NCBI GenBank assembly: GCA_030647415.1 | Contig: JAUSKB010000008.1 | Span: forward strand, 1 to 35,314 | DNA: 35,314 nt | Direction of reading: 5' to 3' | Source: a bacterium | GTDB taxonomy: Bacteria; Patescibacteriota; Minisyncoccia; UBA6257; GWB1-50-10 | Shown: positions 24,521-32,164 of the stretch, in pieces | Layout: each line of letters opens with the position of its first letter | Position numbering within the stretch: position 1 is the stretch's first letter | The notes under the pieces: model-generated | What the model was told of the DNA's origin: nothing | The model's database searches: none | What the model saw: the letters and a program-made list of their open reading frames with translations, nothing else | Program-made: the position numbers and the translations under genes

Positions 24521-24871
24521 TTATTTGCCCTTGATGTCCCGCTCGACCGTTTTCCCAATCTGGTCTACCTGTGCAAGCACCTGCTGGACCGCCTGCCCCT
24601 CTGGGGAGGCAAAAAGCTGGACGATGGGACTCTCGGGATCTTTCAGCTCACCGTCGGTGAACTCTTTGGCGATCTTGACCAGTGCCCGCATCTTTTCCTC
24701 AGCTATTGCCGCCGTATTAAACACCGGCGGTGTGCTCACGATGGGACGGCAGTATTCATCCGGACCATGCGTAATCCATCCTGAATACTTCCCGTTCTCG
24801 TCGGGACCAGCGGATATGATAATGATGGAGTCCTCGTTTCCCGCGATGGTAAACAATGTCAGTGCTGTCAT
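24521..24871 (-). CDS. Unknown soluble protein, 116 aa
   Basis: The ATG at 24871 is chosen because GGAGGG lies 3-4 bases upstream; the track's start is 23 codons earlier and unsupported. The N-terminal half is mostly strands (LFTIAGNEDSIIIISAG, then YSGWITHGPDEYC), the C-terminal half helical (EEKMRALVKIAKEF and GQAVQQVLAQVDQIG). No signal peptide and no family recognised. It stands between uvrA and a divergent small gene. Confidence 0.7.
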   Translation of the reverse strand: MTALTLFTIAGNEDSIIIISAGPDENGKYSGWITHGPDEYCRPIVSTPPVFNTAAIAEEKMRALVKIAKEFTDGELKDPESPIVQLFASPEGQAVQQVLAQVDQIGKTVERDIKGK

Positions 24872-24949
24872 GCTCCCTCCGTTATTTGAAGAATGTTCGC
24901 TGCCTGAAGCTTGCCAGAAGGTGGGAACCACTGTCAACATGCCGACGGC

Positions 24950-24978
24950 TTGACCCGACGGGAGGCGCGCGGTAGGCT
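24950..24978 (+). promoter_or_regulatory. Possible promoter of the gene at 25021
   Basis: TTGACC, 17-base spacer, TAGGCT. The -35 and part of the spacer resemble the promoter at 21206; the -10 is poor. Confidence 0.4.
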
Positions 24979-25020
24979 CGGAACAGTCAGTATTTCACAA
25001 AGTAGAGAAAGGAGATTATT

Positions 25021-25380
25021 GTGCTTACCGAAGAAACGAGGCGACAAATCGAAGCGGAAGCTACGCGACACCTCGGCACGCCGTATACCCGCGACTTTAA
25101 TTGCATGACGTTCGTCCGCACCATGTACCGGGCCGTCGAGCTTACGTTACCTCCTGTGGCGGCAAACGTGAGATTCATGGAACTCGCTGACCCGCCCATC
25201 GGGCATATCCTCTACCTCCGTCATAAAGAGTCCTCGGTTCGGCGTAGCTACACGCACGCCGCGATCATCCTACCCGGCCGCCGGTGCATTCACTGCTCCT
25301 ACTATTTCGGCGGAAAGGTCGTTGTTAGCGAACTCGACGAACTCCTCAAGACATACGACGTCGCTGGAATTGAGAGATGA
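25021..25380 (+). CDS. NlpC/P60-like small cysteine-peptidase-fold protein
   Basis: A protein of 119 residues from a GTG with AAAGGAG seven bases upstream. The order of elements suggests the NlpC/P60 (papain-like) fold: HLGTPYTRDFNCMTFVRTMYR (a Cys at the head of a helix, as the nucleophile), GHILYLRH, then THAAIILPG and IHCSYYFGGKV with histidines in the strand positions of the catalytic dyad. There is no signal peptide or cell-wall-binding domain, so a cytoplasmic or toxin-like role is possible. The assignment rests on pattern only. A good terminator follows. Confidence 0.45.
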   Translation: MLTEETRRQIEAEATRHLGTPYTRDFNCMTFVRTMYRAVELTLPPVAANVRFMELADPPIGHILYLRHKESSVRRSYTHAAIILPGRRCIHCSYYFGGKVVVSELDELLKTYDVAGIER

Positions 25381-25407
25381 TTCGAACTGAAAATCAGTCG
25401 ACAACAC

Positions 25408-25430
25408 ACCCGCCCTCCCCGGCGGGTTTT
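25408..25430 (+). terminator. Terminator after the NlpC/P60-like gene
   Basis: ACCCGCC and GGCGGGT with a CTCCCC loop, then TTTT. Confidence 0.75.
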
Positions 25431-25448
25431 CGTCATGTCATCGATTTT

Positions 25449-25484
25449 TCTCATTCTAACATTCTTAAGAATGTTAGAATGAGA
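25449..25484. repeat. Perfect 36-bp palindrome P6, same sequence as P5
   Basis: TCTCATTCTAACATTCTT joined to its exact complement; the inner 32 bases equal P5 at 21166-21197. Preceded by TTTT and followed by TTTTT, it could terminate both the rightward small gene and the leftward uppP. Confidence 0.9.
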
Positions 25485-25498
25485 TTTTTACATTCTTG

Positions 25499-26278
25499 CT
25501 AGACGAAAAGAAGAAAGAGGGCGGCGGCCACGATACGGTACCAGCCGAAGGCGGTGAAGGTGTGGGACTGGACGTACGTGAGGAGCCACTTCACCACAAA
25601 CAAAGCAACAACAAACGAAGCAACAAAACCAACACCTAAAATACTAAAATCAGCCGACGCGAACGAGGAGGCGCTCTTCGAGAAGTCGAGGACGGTCGCC
25701 GCGAGCATGGTCGGCACCGCGAGGAGGAAGGAGAATTCGACGATGGTCCGGCGTTTCAAGCCGAGGAAGAGGCCTCCCACGATGGTAGCCGCCGCGCGCG
25801 AGACGCCGGGGATGACCGCGACGGACTGACAGGCACCGATGAAGAGCGCCTGCGAGTAGGTGATAGTCCCAACGTCCTCCGCAAGCGTGTGCTCCGGCGG
25901 GGGGTACTTCCGGTACCATCGCTCAAAGACGACGAGCACAATGCCGCCGAGGAGCAGGGACCAGATGACGACGCGCACATTCCCCAAGAGCACTGATTTA
26001 ATGACGGGATAGAGCAGAAGTCCGACAATCGCCGTGGGAACAAAGGCGACCGCGATGCGCTTCATGACCTCCCAACGCACAAAGAGGTCCTTCCAGTAGA
26101 GCGCAACGACGGCGAGGATGGCGCCGAGCTGGATGGCGATCTCGAATGACTTCAGAAACTCCGTCGTCGGGATACGGAGCAGATTCGAGGTGAGGATGAG
26201 ATGTCCCGTCGAGGAGATGGGAAGGAACTCGGTGACGCCTTCGACGATGCCGAGAATGATTGCGTGGAGAAGATTCAT
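25499..26278 (-). CDS. uppP: Undecaprenyl-diphosphatase
   Basis: This enzyme recycles the C55 lipid carrier by removing a phosphate from undecaprenyl pyrophosphate for peptidoglycan and other surface polymers. The protein has 259 residues with about eight hydrophobic helices. The two catalytic regions are exact: EGVTEFLPISSTGHLIL (about 14-29) and PGVSRAAATIVGGLFLGL (about 160-177). The name bacA is also used. It is downstream of the hisS unit in the same direction, 17 bases past the Cys-rich small gene, so co-transcription is likely. Confidence 0.95.
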   Translation of the reverse strand: MNLLHAIILGIVEGVTEFLPISSTGHLILTSNLLRIPTTEFLKSFEIAIQLGAILAVVALYWKDLFVRWEVMKRIAVAFVPTAIVGLLLYPVIKSVLLGNVRVVIWSLLLGGIVLVVFERWYRKYPPPEHTLAEDVGTITYSQALFIGACQSVAVIPGVSRAAATIVGGLFLGLKRRTIVEFSFLLAVPTMLAATVLDFSKSASSFASADFSILGVGFVASFVVALFVVKWLLTYVQSHTFTAFGWYRIVAAALFLLFV

Positions 26279-26295
26279 GCGGTAGCTACTGCAAG

Positions 26296-26565
26296 CTAAT
26301 AATCAACGTAACAGAACTGGGAATTAAAAGTTCCTCCTTTTGCCTGACACGAACGCCGGCTCAGCATGCTGGACTCGCCATTTGGAAGTGAGCAGCTGCA
26401 TGTCGGTCCAGGTTCAGGCGGATTACGCATGATTTGCAATAGATCACCCGCTGTCCTGCCGCTCCCTGTGGTCAAAATCCAAACAATAAACGCCGCAATT
26501 GCAATCAAGAAACCGACCACGAATAGCCATCGCCACCAACCAGTAACGCCGTTGGTCAACTTCAT
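26296..26565 (-). CDS. Small Cys-rich membrane protein coupled to hisS
   Basis: A protein of 89 residues. A membrane helix lies at about 11-32 (WWRWLFVVGFLIAIAAFIVWIL), followed by a soluble tail with four cysteines: CSC at about 56-58, then one each at about 73 and 85 (FCYVDY end). The tail is probably outside the membrane and could hold a disulfide or metal. Its ATG overlaps the hisS stop (ATGA), so translation is coupled. No family recognised. Confidence 0.7.
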   Translation of the reverse strand: MKLTNGVTGWWRWLFVVGFLIAIAAFIVWILTTGSGRTAGDLLQIMRNPPEPGPTCSCSLPNGESSMLSRRSCQAKGGTFNSQFCYVDY

Positions 26566-27923
26566 ACCCCGATAAGCCGCTCAACGGCGCCCTCGACAAG
26601 CTCGAGCGGCACCTCCTCCTGCGTGCGTCGCGCGAGGTCCTTCACCTGGGCGACCTGCCGCGCAACCTCATCCTTTCCTATAATGACCACGATGAGGTAC
26701 TCCTGCGCGACCGCATAGGCGAGCTGACCCTTGAAATTCCCCTCGTTTCCGAGGTAGAGGTCGGTGGCGATGCCCACGCGCCGTAGTTCCCCCGTCACCT
26801 TCGCACACACCTTCCTCGCCTCCGGGGCAAAGTTCAAGACGATGACTTTCGCTGTGAGCGACTGCTCAATAATCATGCCGAGCTCACGCATGGCGACAAA
26901 GAGTCGATCCACGCCAACGGACGTTCCGGTTGCCGGCACCGGCTGGGCACCGAACCGCGCCACCAGGCCGTCGTACCGGCCGCCAGAAATGACGCTCCCG
27001 ATATTCGGCAGTGCGGTTAAGGTTGTTTCAAAAACGGTTCCGGTGTAGTACCCCAAGCCCCGCGCGACGGAAAGGTCGATTTTCCAAGCGTCAGGGGGTA
27101 CGCCGAATGCGTTGAGGCAGGCGGCTATTTCCGCAAGCTCCCGAATCCCCTCCTCCGCCTGCGGTGATGACGCGAGGAGGCGCCGCGCGTCGTCCAGCAC
27201 AAAAGTCGGCGCCTGACAAACTTCGACAAACGTGCGGAGTTTCTCGATGGCTCCGGTGGGGAGCTGTACCGCACCGGCGAGTTCCGCTGCCACCGCATCC
27301 CACTCGCTCTTCCCGAGCTTGTCGATGGCGCGAAGCACGGTGGGCGTGAGCGTTTCCGGAAACCCGGCATAGACCGCGAGGCCGTTCAACACCTTCCGGT
27401 TGCTCACGCGGATGAGAAAGGAACCATCACCGAACCCCACCGCCCGCATCGTCGCATCCATAAGCGCGACAATCTCCGCGTCCGCGAGGAGGTCCGCGCT
27501 CCCCACGATGTCCGCATCGAGCTGGGTGAACTCGCGGAACCGACCCGCCTGCTGCCGCTCGCCTCGCCATACACGGCCGAACTGGTATCGCTTAAAGGGC
27601 TTCTTGATCTCATTGGGATACTGCGCCACCACGCGCGCGAGTGGCACCGTGAGGTCAAACCGCAATGACAGGTCGTCTTTCCCCACGTCTTCCATCCCCT
27701 CCTCGCTCCTCGTCGCCTTCCGCACTCGAAACAGCATCTTGTCTGACTCCTTCTCGCCGCCGAGCAGCACATCCGTTTTCTCGATACCCGGCGTGTCGAG
27801 CGGCACAAACCCGAACCGCTCGAAGACCTCTTTGATCTTTTCGAGCATCTTCTGCCGCGGAATCATCTCCTTCGGGAGGTAGTCGCGGAACCCCCCGGCG
27901 AGCTCCGGCACGATGGAATCCAT
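26562..27923 (-). CDS. hisS: Histidyl-tRNA synthetase
   Basis: Class II synthetase charging tRNA-His. The protein has 453 residues. Motif 1 region (FRDYLPKEMIPRQKMLEKI), motif 2 (RVWRGERQQAGRFREFTQLDADIVG), the HisRS signature GLGYYTGTVFE, motif 3 (GTSVGVDRLF) and the C-terminal anticodon-binding domain (about 360-450) are all present. An eight-residue-or-so acidic/Arg insert (RKATRSEEGMEDVG) replaces the usual short loop before DLSLRFDLT, as in the archaeal/CPR-like forms. The ATG lies 13 bases from the end of a MITE-like element, with no clear Shine-Dalgarno sequence. Confidence 0.96.
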   Translation of the reverse strand: MDSIVPELAGGFRDYLPKEMIPRQKMLEKIKEVFERFGFVPLDTPGIEKTDVLLGGEKESDKMLFRVRKATRSEEGMEDVGKDDLSLRFDLTVPLARVVAQYPNEIKKPFKRYQFGRVWRGERQQAGRFREFTQLDADIVGSADLLADAEIVALMDATMRAVGFGDGSFLIRVSNRKVLNGLAVYAGFPETLTPTVLRAIDKLGKSEWDAVAAELAGAVQLPTGAIEKLRTFVEVCQAPTFVLDDARRLLASSPQAEEGIRELAEIAACLNAFGVPPDAWKIDLSVARGLGYYTGTVFETTLTALPNIGSVISGGRYDGLVARFGAQPVPATGTSVGVDRLFVAMRELGMIIEQSLTAKVIVLNFAPEARKVCAKVTGELRRVGIATDLYLGNEGNFKGQLAYAVAQEYLIVVIIGKDEVARQVAQVKDLARRTQEEVPLELVEGAVERLIGV

Positions 27924-27936
27924 ATGAGTTTAGTTT

Positions 27937-28041
27937 ACCCTGTTAGAAATTTACACACAAACATCTAAGATTTAAAAACATCAACAATGTTAAAAAAGAT
28001 ACCATTTGATACGCAGATTGTTTGTAAATTTCTAACAGGGT
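27937..28041. mobile_element. MITE-like inverted-repeat element, copy 5
   Basis: The element is 105 bases with perfect 19-bp ends (ACCCTGTTAGAAATTTACA and complement at 28023-28041). The interior is AT-rich and non-coding. It lies between hisS and the amidohydrolase gene. Flanks TTT/TTA; no clear target duplication. Confidence 0.8.
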
Positions 28042-28073
28042 TTACCCTTCACTGCCACGACAATAGGGCGATA

Positions 28074-28901
28074 CTAAAACTCTTCTCTCCCCAATAGAAA
28101 CGCCTCCTCACCCGGGCAGTGCCGCTCGCGGCAAAACACCACCACACAGTTGGTAGGAGCAGGGACCGAACGCCCCCCGTCGGTACCAATAAGTTCGCCC
28201 GTGCGAACCTTTTCGAAATCGGCAAAAGCGCGGCTCGGGGAAAAGTCTGTTTCGGTGATGTGAATGTGGAACATCGCTACAGTCCGCTGGGTTCGGATCC
28301 CTGACGCAATTGCCGAGTGTGGCGCAAAGCCAAGCGCAGAGAGGAATGTGAGGACTGATTCTCTCGCGAACGTCACGCCTTGGGTATCCCCGTGGTACCC
28401 GCACTCGAGGCAAATACCAACTTTGCCCCGTTGATTCATGTAGTATTCGGTCGCTCCGGGCTCAAGCGTGTCCCAACCGGACGATCGGATCGAGACCGGC
28501 AACCGCTCGGCAACCGGGTACGAATGGGGTTCGCAAATCGCGAACGGGATGCTCTGCGGCGACGCGCTTGAGTGGAGGTCGAGCAACGCATCACCCATAT
28601 CGAAATACGGCATGAGATCAAGCGCGCGGCGGCGCTCATAAGAACCGCGCTCGGCGGCGTTCAGGAGCGCGCCCGGTCGAAACGCCCTGTTTAGATTCAT
28701 CTCGGTGCTGCGAACTCCTTTTTCGACCGCGCGGGGATTCCCGATTATGAGGTACACGATTCCGAAACTAACGGAGAGTGAGGCAACAAGACTCTGAATA
28801 GCCGCAACACCATTCGGCTCATTCCCGTGGACGCCCGCGAGAACTATCGCCGTTTTTCCCGGCTCAGCTCCACTAATCTTGAAGATACCTTCTGGCGTCA
28901 T
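28074..28901 (-). CDS. Succinylglutamate desuccinylase/aspartoacylase family protein
   Basis: A zinc-dependent amidohydrolase of the M14-like AstE/AspA family, 275 residues. Zinc ligands: GVHGNEPNG (H and E, about 24-32) and DLHSS (about 109). The substrate-binding NLNRAFRPG and the catalytic ECGYHGD stretch are present. A C-terminal beta domain runs from about residue 205. Family members cleave acyl groups from amino acids or act on capped peptides; no arginine-degradation genes lie nearby, so the substrate is unknown. No Shine-Dalgarno sequence is obvious. Confidence 0.85.
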   Translation of the reverse strand: MTPEGIFKISGAEPGKTAIVLAGVHGNEPNGVAAIQSLVASLSVSFGIVYLIIGNPRAVEKGVRSTEMNLNRAFRPGALLNAAERGSYERRRALDLMPYFDMGDALLDLHSSASPQSIPFAICEPHSYPVAERLPVSIRSSGWDTLEPGATEYYMNQRGKVGICLECGYHGDTQGVTFARESVLTFLSALGFAPHSAIASGIRTQRTVAMFHIHITETDFSPSRAFADFEKVRTGELIGTDGGRSVPAPTNCVVVFCRERHCPGEEAFLLGREEF

Positions 28902-28986
28902 ATGGACACATAATGCACCAAAAGGGAGCTAGGTGAAATAGAAAGCCGGCGCGCTGGGCGACCGGCTCTACATAACATCCTCAAAG

Positions 28987-29982
28987 CTACTGCCCAGAGA
29001 TTAACCGAACGGTTTCTCGAAGCACCCCCAATTCTCCCTTCGAGAATGGCAACCTTCCCTCGCTAGGACCAGTGGGCAATACCGTATCCATCTTCCCCTG
29101 CTTCTGGGCTTTGTTTATTTCCTCGATCTCCCATTTCATTCGCAGTAAGAACTCACCAAGGGAGCGGAAGTTGTGCGAAGAATTGAATGGCGTGTATGAG
29201 CCGCCGTCCGGATTACTCCGCGCACGGATCTCATCCCAGAACGGCCCCAGACATTCCTTGGTTAGATATGTCCCGGTATACCGTGAACTTGTATCGCGAT
29301 ACTTACTGAATATCGAGAATGTCGGCACCAATACCGTCTTCCCATCGGCTAACAACGGATCGAGCATCTCGGGAAAATCACCGAGTAGCCGGAGGCGCTC
29401 CCGCATGAGCCGCATGCGCTCCTCCCGTTCGCGGAGAGTTCGGTCAATAGTTTTGAAGCATCGCGCGACCATCTTTGCCGCGGAATGGTAGAGGGCGATA
29501 TTCCGAAGAAACTCGAGCATTCCCGCAAGTTGCTCCGATGTGGGGCTTGAGGAAAATCGAAGTAGTAGATCACTGCGTTTTATAATCTGCGCGGCGAGCC
29601 CGCTGGAATTCGCCTCAAAATACCCGGGACGACCACCATCGCATTCGAGGTGCATCTTCACGTACCACGATCCTGAACGTTCGAGCATGAGGTCAAACTG
29701 CCCGCTCATGTCGGACCCATCAAGAACCATCATCGCGCGCTTCTTTTGCCACGTCTCCGGCGGCGGCGCTTTGTATATCCCGGACTCGGAAAATACCGGC
29801 ACGTCCAGCCATGGGACAAGCGGAAGGAGAATGATTCGTACCTCCTCGAGTATTTCTGCGAGCGCTTCGGGATTCAACCGCTTCCTGATCTTCCGGGCGG
29901 CCTCAAATAGCCGCTCTTTTTCCGCCGTGGAAATCCTTAGTTCCGGGCGGTCATTCTGCTTTTTACCTCTGGGCGTACCCAT
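28987..29982 (-). CDS. Unknown protein, 331 aa
   Basis: The ATG at 29982 is chosen because AGGTGGAG precedes it by a few bases. The N-terminus is basic (MGTPRGKKQNDRPELR). The middle has LEEVRIILLPLVPWLDVPVF, a DGSDMSGQFDLMLERSGSWYV strand region and ECDGGRPGYFEANSSG. The second half has a strongly charged helix (RTLREREERMRLMRERLRLL) and then a mixed region. It appears soluble and has no family I recognise. A good promoter lies upstream (30078-30105). Confidence 0.7.
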   Translation of the reverse strand: MGTPRGKKQNDRPELRISTAEKERLFEAARKIRKRLNPEALAEILEEVRIILLPLVPWLDVPVFSESGIYKAPPPETWQKKRAMMVLDGSDMSGQFDLMLERSGSWYVKMHLECDGGRPGYFEANSSGLAAQIIKRSDLLLRFSSSPTSEQLAGMLEFLRNIALYHSAAKMVARCFKTIDRTLREREERMRLMRERLRLLGDFPEMLDPLLADGKTVLVPTFSIFSKYRDTSSRYTGTYLTKECLGPFWDEIRARSNPDGGSYTPFNSSHNFRSLGEFLLRMKWEIEEINKAQKQGKMDTVLPTGPSEGRLPFSKGELGVLRETVRLISGQ

Positions 29983-30077
29983 AACTCCACCTCTTGTTGA
30001 TTTATGAATGGAAATCGGCAATGTACGGCGCGGCGAACCAATGCCGGACTGCCAGATTTATTTGAACCGCTCCCCGC

Positions 30078-30105
30078 ACAATACCACCGAGCACAACGTT
30101 GTCAA
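30078..30105 (-). promoter_or_regulatory. Promoter of the unknown gene at 28987
   Basis: Minus strand TTGACA (30100-30105), 16-base spacer, TATTGT (30078-30083). Confidence 0.6.
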
Positions 30106-30138
30106 CTTCAAACGCCAAGACAAACGGAGGAGGTGTTC

Positions 30139-31068
30139 CTAGTCAAAAAGCGAGATGAGGTACGCGTCAATCTCGCGCTGGTCGAGGTCATAGAAAAACT
30201 TTTTGCTATCGTGGAGTACGGTCGCAAGCTTCACCCCCACAAACCGCCAATGCCACGGCTCAAACTGGTAGTAGGCGTTCCCCTTCGGGTAGGAGAGTGC
30301 AAACCCGAACTGGTGGGCGTGGTCCACAAGCCATGTGTACGCCGCCGACGTCTCGAACCTCGAGAACACGGCGCGGTCCGGCGTAGTAATGTCTATCGCG
30401 GTGCCGAGCTGGTGCTCCGAGTACCCCTGGTCCGCGGAGAACTTGTTCGCGCCCGAGCCGTACACGACCTTGTAGCCGGATTTGACCGCCGCCTGCTCCG
30501 CGAACGAGCGGTAGGCCGAGACGACCTGGAGCGTCACCCCATCACGCGCGGCGGCGGCGAACATCGAGTGGAGGCGAGCGAGGACGTCCGAGAGGATGAG
30601 TTGCGGCTGTTTCACATCGTAGAGGTACCGTGAGTCGATTGCGGAGAGCCTCGCGGGAATGTAGTTCTCGTTCAGAAAGTAGACCTTCGAGTACTTTTTT
30701 ATGAGCTCTGGGTCGGTCTCGGCGAGCTTCTGGAGCGTGCCCACAGTCCCCGTGATGTCACGGATTTGTTCTGCGAAGAGTGTGTTCTTATTCTGCTCCT
30801 CGCCGAGGACGCGCCGTACCTCATCGAGCGTCGCGGTGAGCGCGGCGTTCTCGCTCGCCCTCGAGGCGAGTGCGGCGGTGAGCGACGCAATGGATTCGCG
30901 CTGACGTACCCCCACTACCTCAAGAAGCGACACCTGTACTTCGCTCCGGATGAGTGCACGCGCGAGCTCCCCGTAGCGGTACGCGCCGTACGCGAACAGC
31001 CCAAAGATAACAACCGTCCCGCCGATAATTGCGAGGAGCCGCCGCGGATTGAGTGGAACCTTTTTCAC
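30139..31068 (-). CDS. VanY-type D-alanyl-D-alanine carboxypeptidase, membrane-anchored
   Basis: It trims the terminal D-Ala from peptidoglycan stem peptides. The protein has 309 residues: an N-terminal anchor (about 11-30), a coiled-coil spacer (about 40-115, Ala/Glu/Arg-rich) and an M15B peptidase domain (about 150-290). The domain shows SAYRSFAEQ, the zinc motif YSEHQLGTAIDI (SxHxxGxAxD) and EPWHWRFVG with the catalytic Glu and third His. The coiled coil would hold the enzyme away from the membrane to reach the wall. It acts on the outer face of the membrane. Confidence 0.9.
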   Translation of the reverse strand: MKKVPLNPRRLLAIIGGTVVIFGLFAYGAYRYGELARALIRSEVQVSLLEVVGVRQRESIASLTAALASRASENAALTATLDEVRRVLGEEQNKNTLFAEQIRDITGTVGTLQKLAETDPELIKKYSKVYFLNENYIPARLSAIDSRYLYDVKQPQLILSDVLARLHSMFAAAARDGVTLQVVSAYRSFAEQAAVKSGYKVVYGSGANKFSADQGYSEHQLGTAIDITTPDRAVFSRFETSAAYTWLVDHAHQFGFALSYPKGNAYYQFEPWHWRFVGVKLATVLHDSKKFFYDLDQREIDAYLISLFD

Positions 31069-31166
31069 GCATCTATTTTACCACGGCCATAGATTCTTGC
31101 TCCCCGAGTGGGACGTTATTGGAACTTTTGTGTAGAGAAATGGAAGTTGAGGAGTAGACACAGGAA

Positions 31167-31187
31167 AGCCGCCCTTGGGGGGCGGCT
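31167..31187 (-). terminator. Hairpin past the TrpF-like gene
   Basis: AGCCGCCC and GGGCGGCT pair with a short loop; the minus strand continues TTTCC, a weak T-tract. Confidence 0.5.
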
Positions 31188-31201
31188 CTACTTCGATCAT
31201 C

Positions 31202-31942
31202 TTATAAAGTAATCACCCAGGGTCTTGAAACTTCAAGAAACTGGGAAACTTTTTGAAGGTCAAAAGTCGCATCATGATTCGAGCGCACCCGTGTTTCCGT
31301 ATCGATCCAGATGTGGCCTCGAGCAACTTTAGAAATCTTTTCAAGTTCCTCACCTACATTATCCGGCGAAAGTCCTCCGGCATAGCCCGCATACCCGATA
31401 TATTCTGGCCATCGTTTCGGCAATACGCCAGCACCGCCGGACGCGTCAAACAGCGGCAACGCGGTGAATCCCGACCGCGATTCCATCTCGTAGAAGATGG
31501 CTTCGTTATTACTGTTCCCATCCATCTGAAAAATGATCTGTTTGTCGGGTAGATGCTGCCTCAGAATGCTGCTGAATTTTTTTTCATCAATGCGGTGCGG
31601 CTCGCGATGAAAATTCAACTGGAAGCGATCAAACATTGCCCAGGTATATCCGAACTCATCAAAGAAGTCTGACTCACCTTGACACAGTTTTCTGACCCAG
31701 CTACCACAAAGGTGACCGGACAGTCTGAACGCTTTCCCTTGAGACTTCCTTTCGTACCATACAAGATACAGTTCTCTGAGCCAATCTTCAGACGGAAATC
31801 GAGTACTCCCAGTTCGCCGCTTCGAGAGCAGGATGCCGAATTCAACAAAGGGGAAGTCTTCGGCAATCGGAATCAGTTCTTGGGGTCGAATGCTGTCATC
31901 CGCGCCAGTAACGGTGACGGTCTTCACAATCTCTTGTTTCAT
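31202..31942 (-). CDS. TrpF-like TIM-barrel protein
   Basis: From the ATG at 31942, eight bases after AGGAGGG, it has 246 residues. Several pieces resemble the phosphoribosylanthranilate isomerase barrel: VEFGILLS near the start, LSGHLCGSWVRKL, PLFDASGGAGVLP (phosphate loop-like), YAGGLSPDNVGEEL and IWIDTETRVRS before a FDLQKVSQFLE helix. The catalytic Cys/Asp pair of TrpF is not clear and no trp genes are near, so it is probably a barrel of unknown substrate rather than a tryptophan enzyme. It shares its upstream region design with the gene at 32165. Confidence 0.5.
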   Translation of the reverse strand: MKQEIVKTVTVTGADDSIRPQELIPIAEDFPFVEFGILLSKRRTGSTRFPSEDWLRELYLVWYERKSQGKAFRLSGHLCGSWVRKLCQGESDFFDEFGYTWAMFDRFQLNFHREPHRIDEKKFSSILRQHLPDKQIIFQMDGNSNNEAIFYEMESRSGFTALPLFDASGGAGVLPKRWPEYIGYAGYAGGLSPDNVGEELEKISKVARGHIWIDTETRVRSNHDATFDLQKVSQFLEVSRPWVITL

Positions 31943-32014
31943 TACGTACACCCTCCTTGTATTCTTTTTTGTGATTTGATACTTCGTTCAAAGTACTACT
32001 CCCCGGCCATACTC

Positions 32015-32130
32015 GTCAAATCTCGCTGCTCCCCCTGCTGGACGCGTTCACTTGTGGTGAGCGGAGCCGAACCAGAACCGTGGATTGGAGGGAAGTGGCG
32101 GCGGAACTCTCGCTCATACCGGTGTTCGTA
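32015..32130. repeat. ~116-bp direct repeat, copy A
   Basis: About 90% identical to copy B at 33098-33214 by eye, sharing GACGCGTTCACTTGTGGTGA and the flanking segments. It lies upstream of the TrpF-like gene and, read on the minus strand, ends in TTGACG, a -35-like box. An ORF crossing it is open here but not in copy B. Confidence 0.8.
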
Positions 32131-32141
32131 TGAAAATAACA

Positions 32142-32160
32142 AGCCGCCCGAAGGGCGGCT
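32142..32160 (-). terminator. Terminator of the unknown gene at 32165
   Basis: AGCCGCCC and GGGCGGCT with a GAA loop; on the minus strand TTGTTATTTT follows. The stem matches the one at 31167. Confidence 0.7.
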
Positions 32161-32164
32161 CCTT

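Noticed and set aside
4492-28046. Target-site duplications at the MITE-like elements
   Set aside because: TA fits copy 1 only; flanks of the other copies do not match, so I do not claim a duplication.
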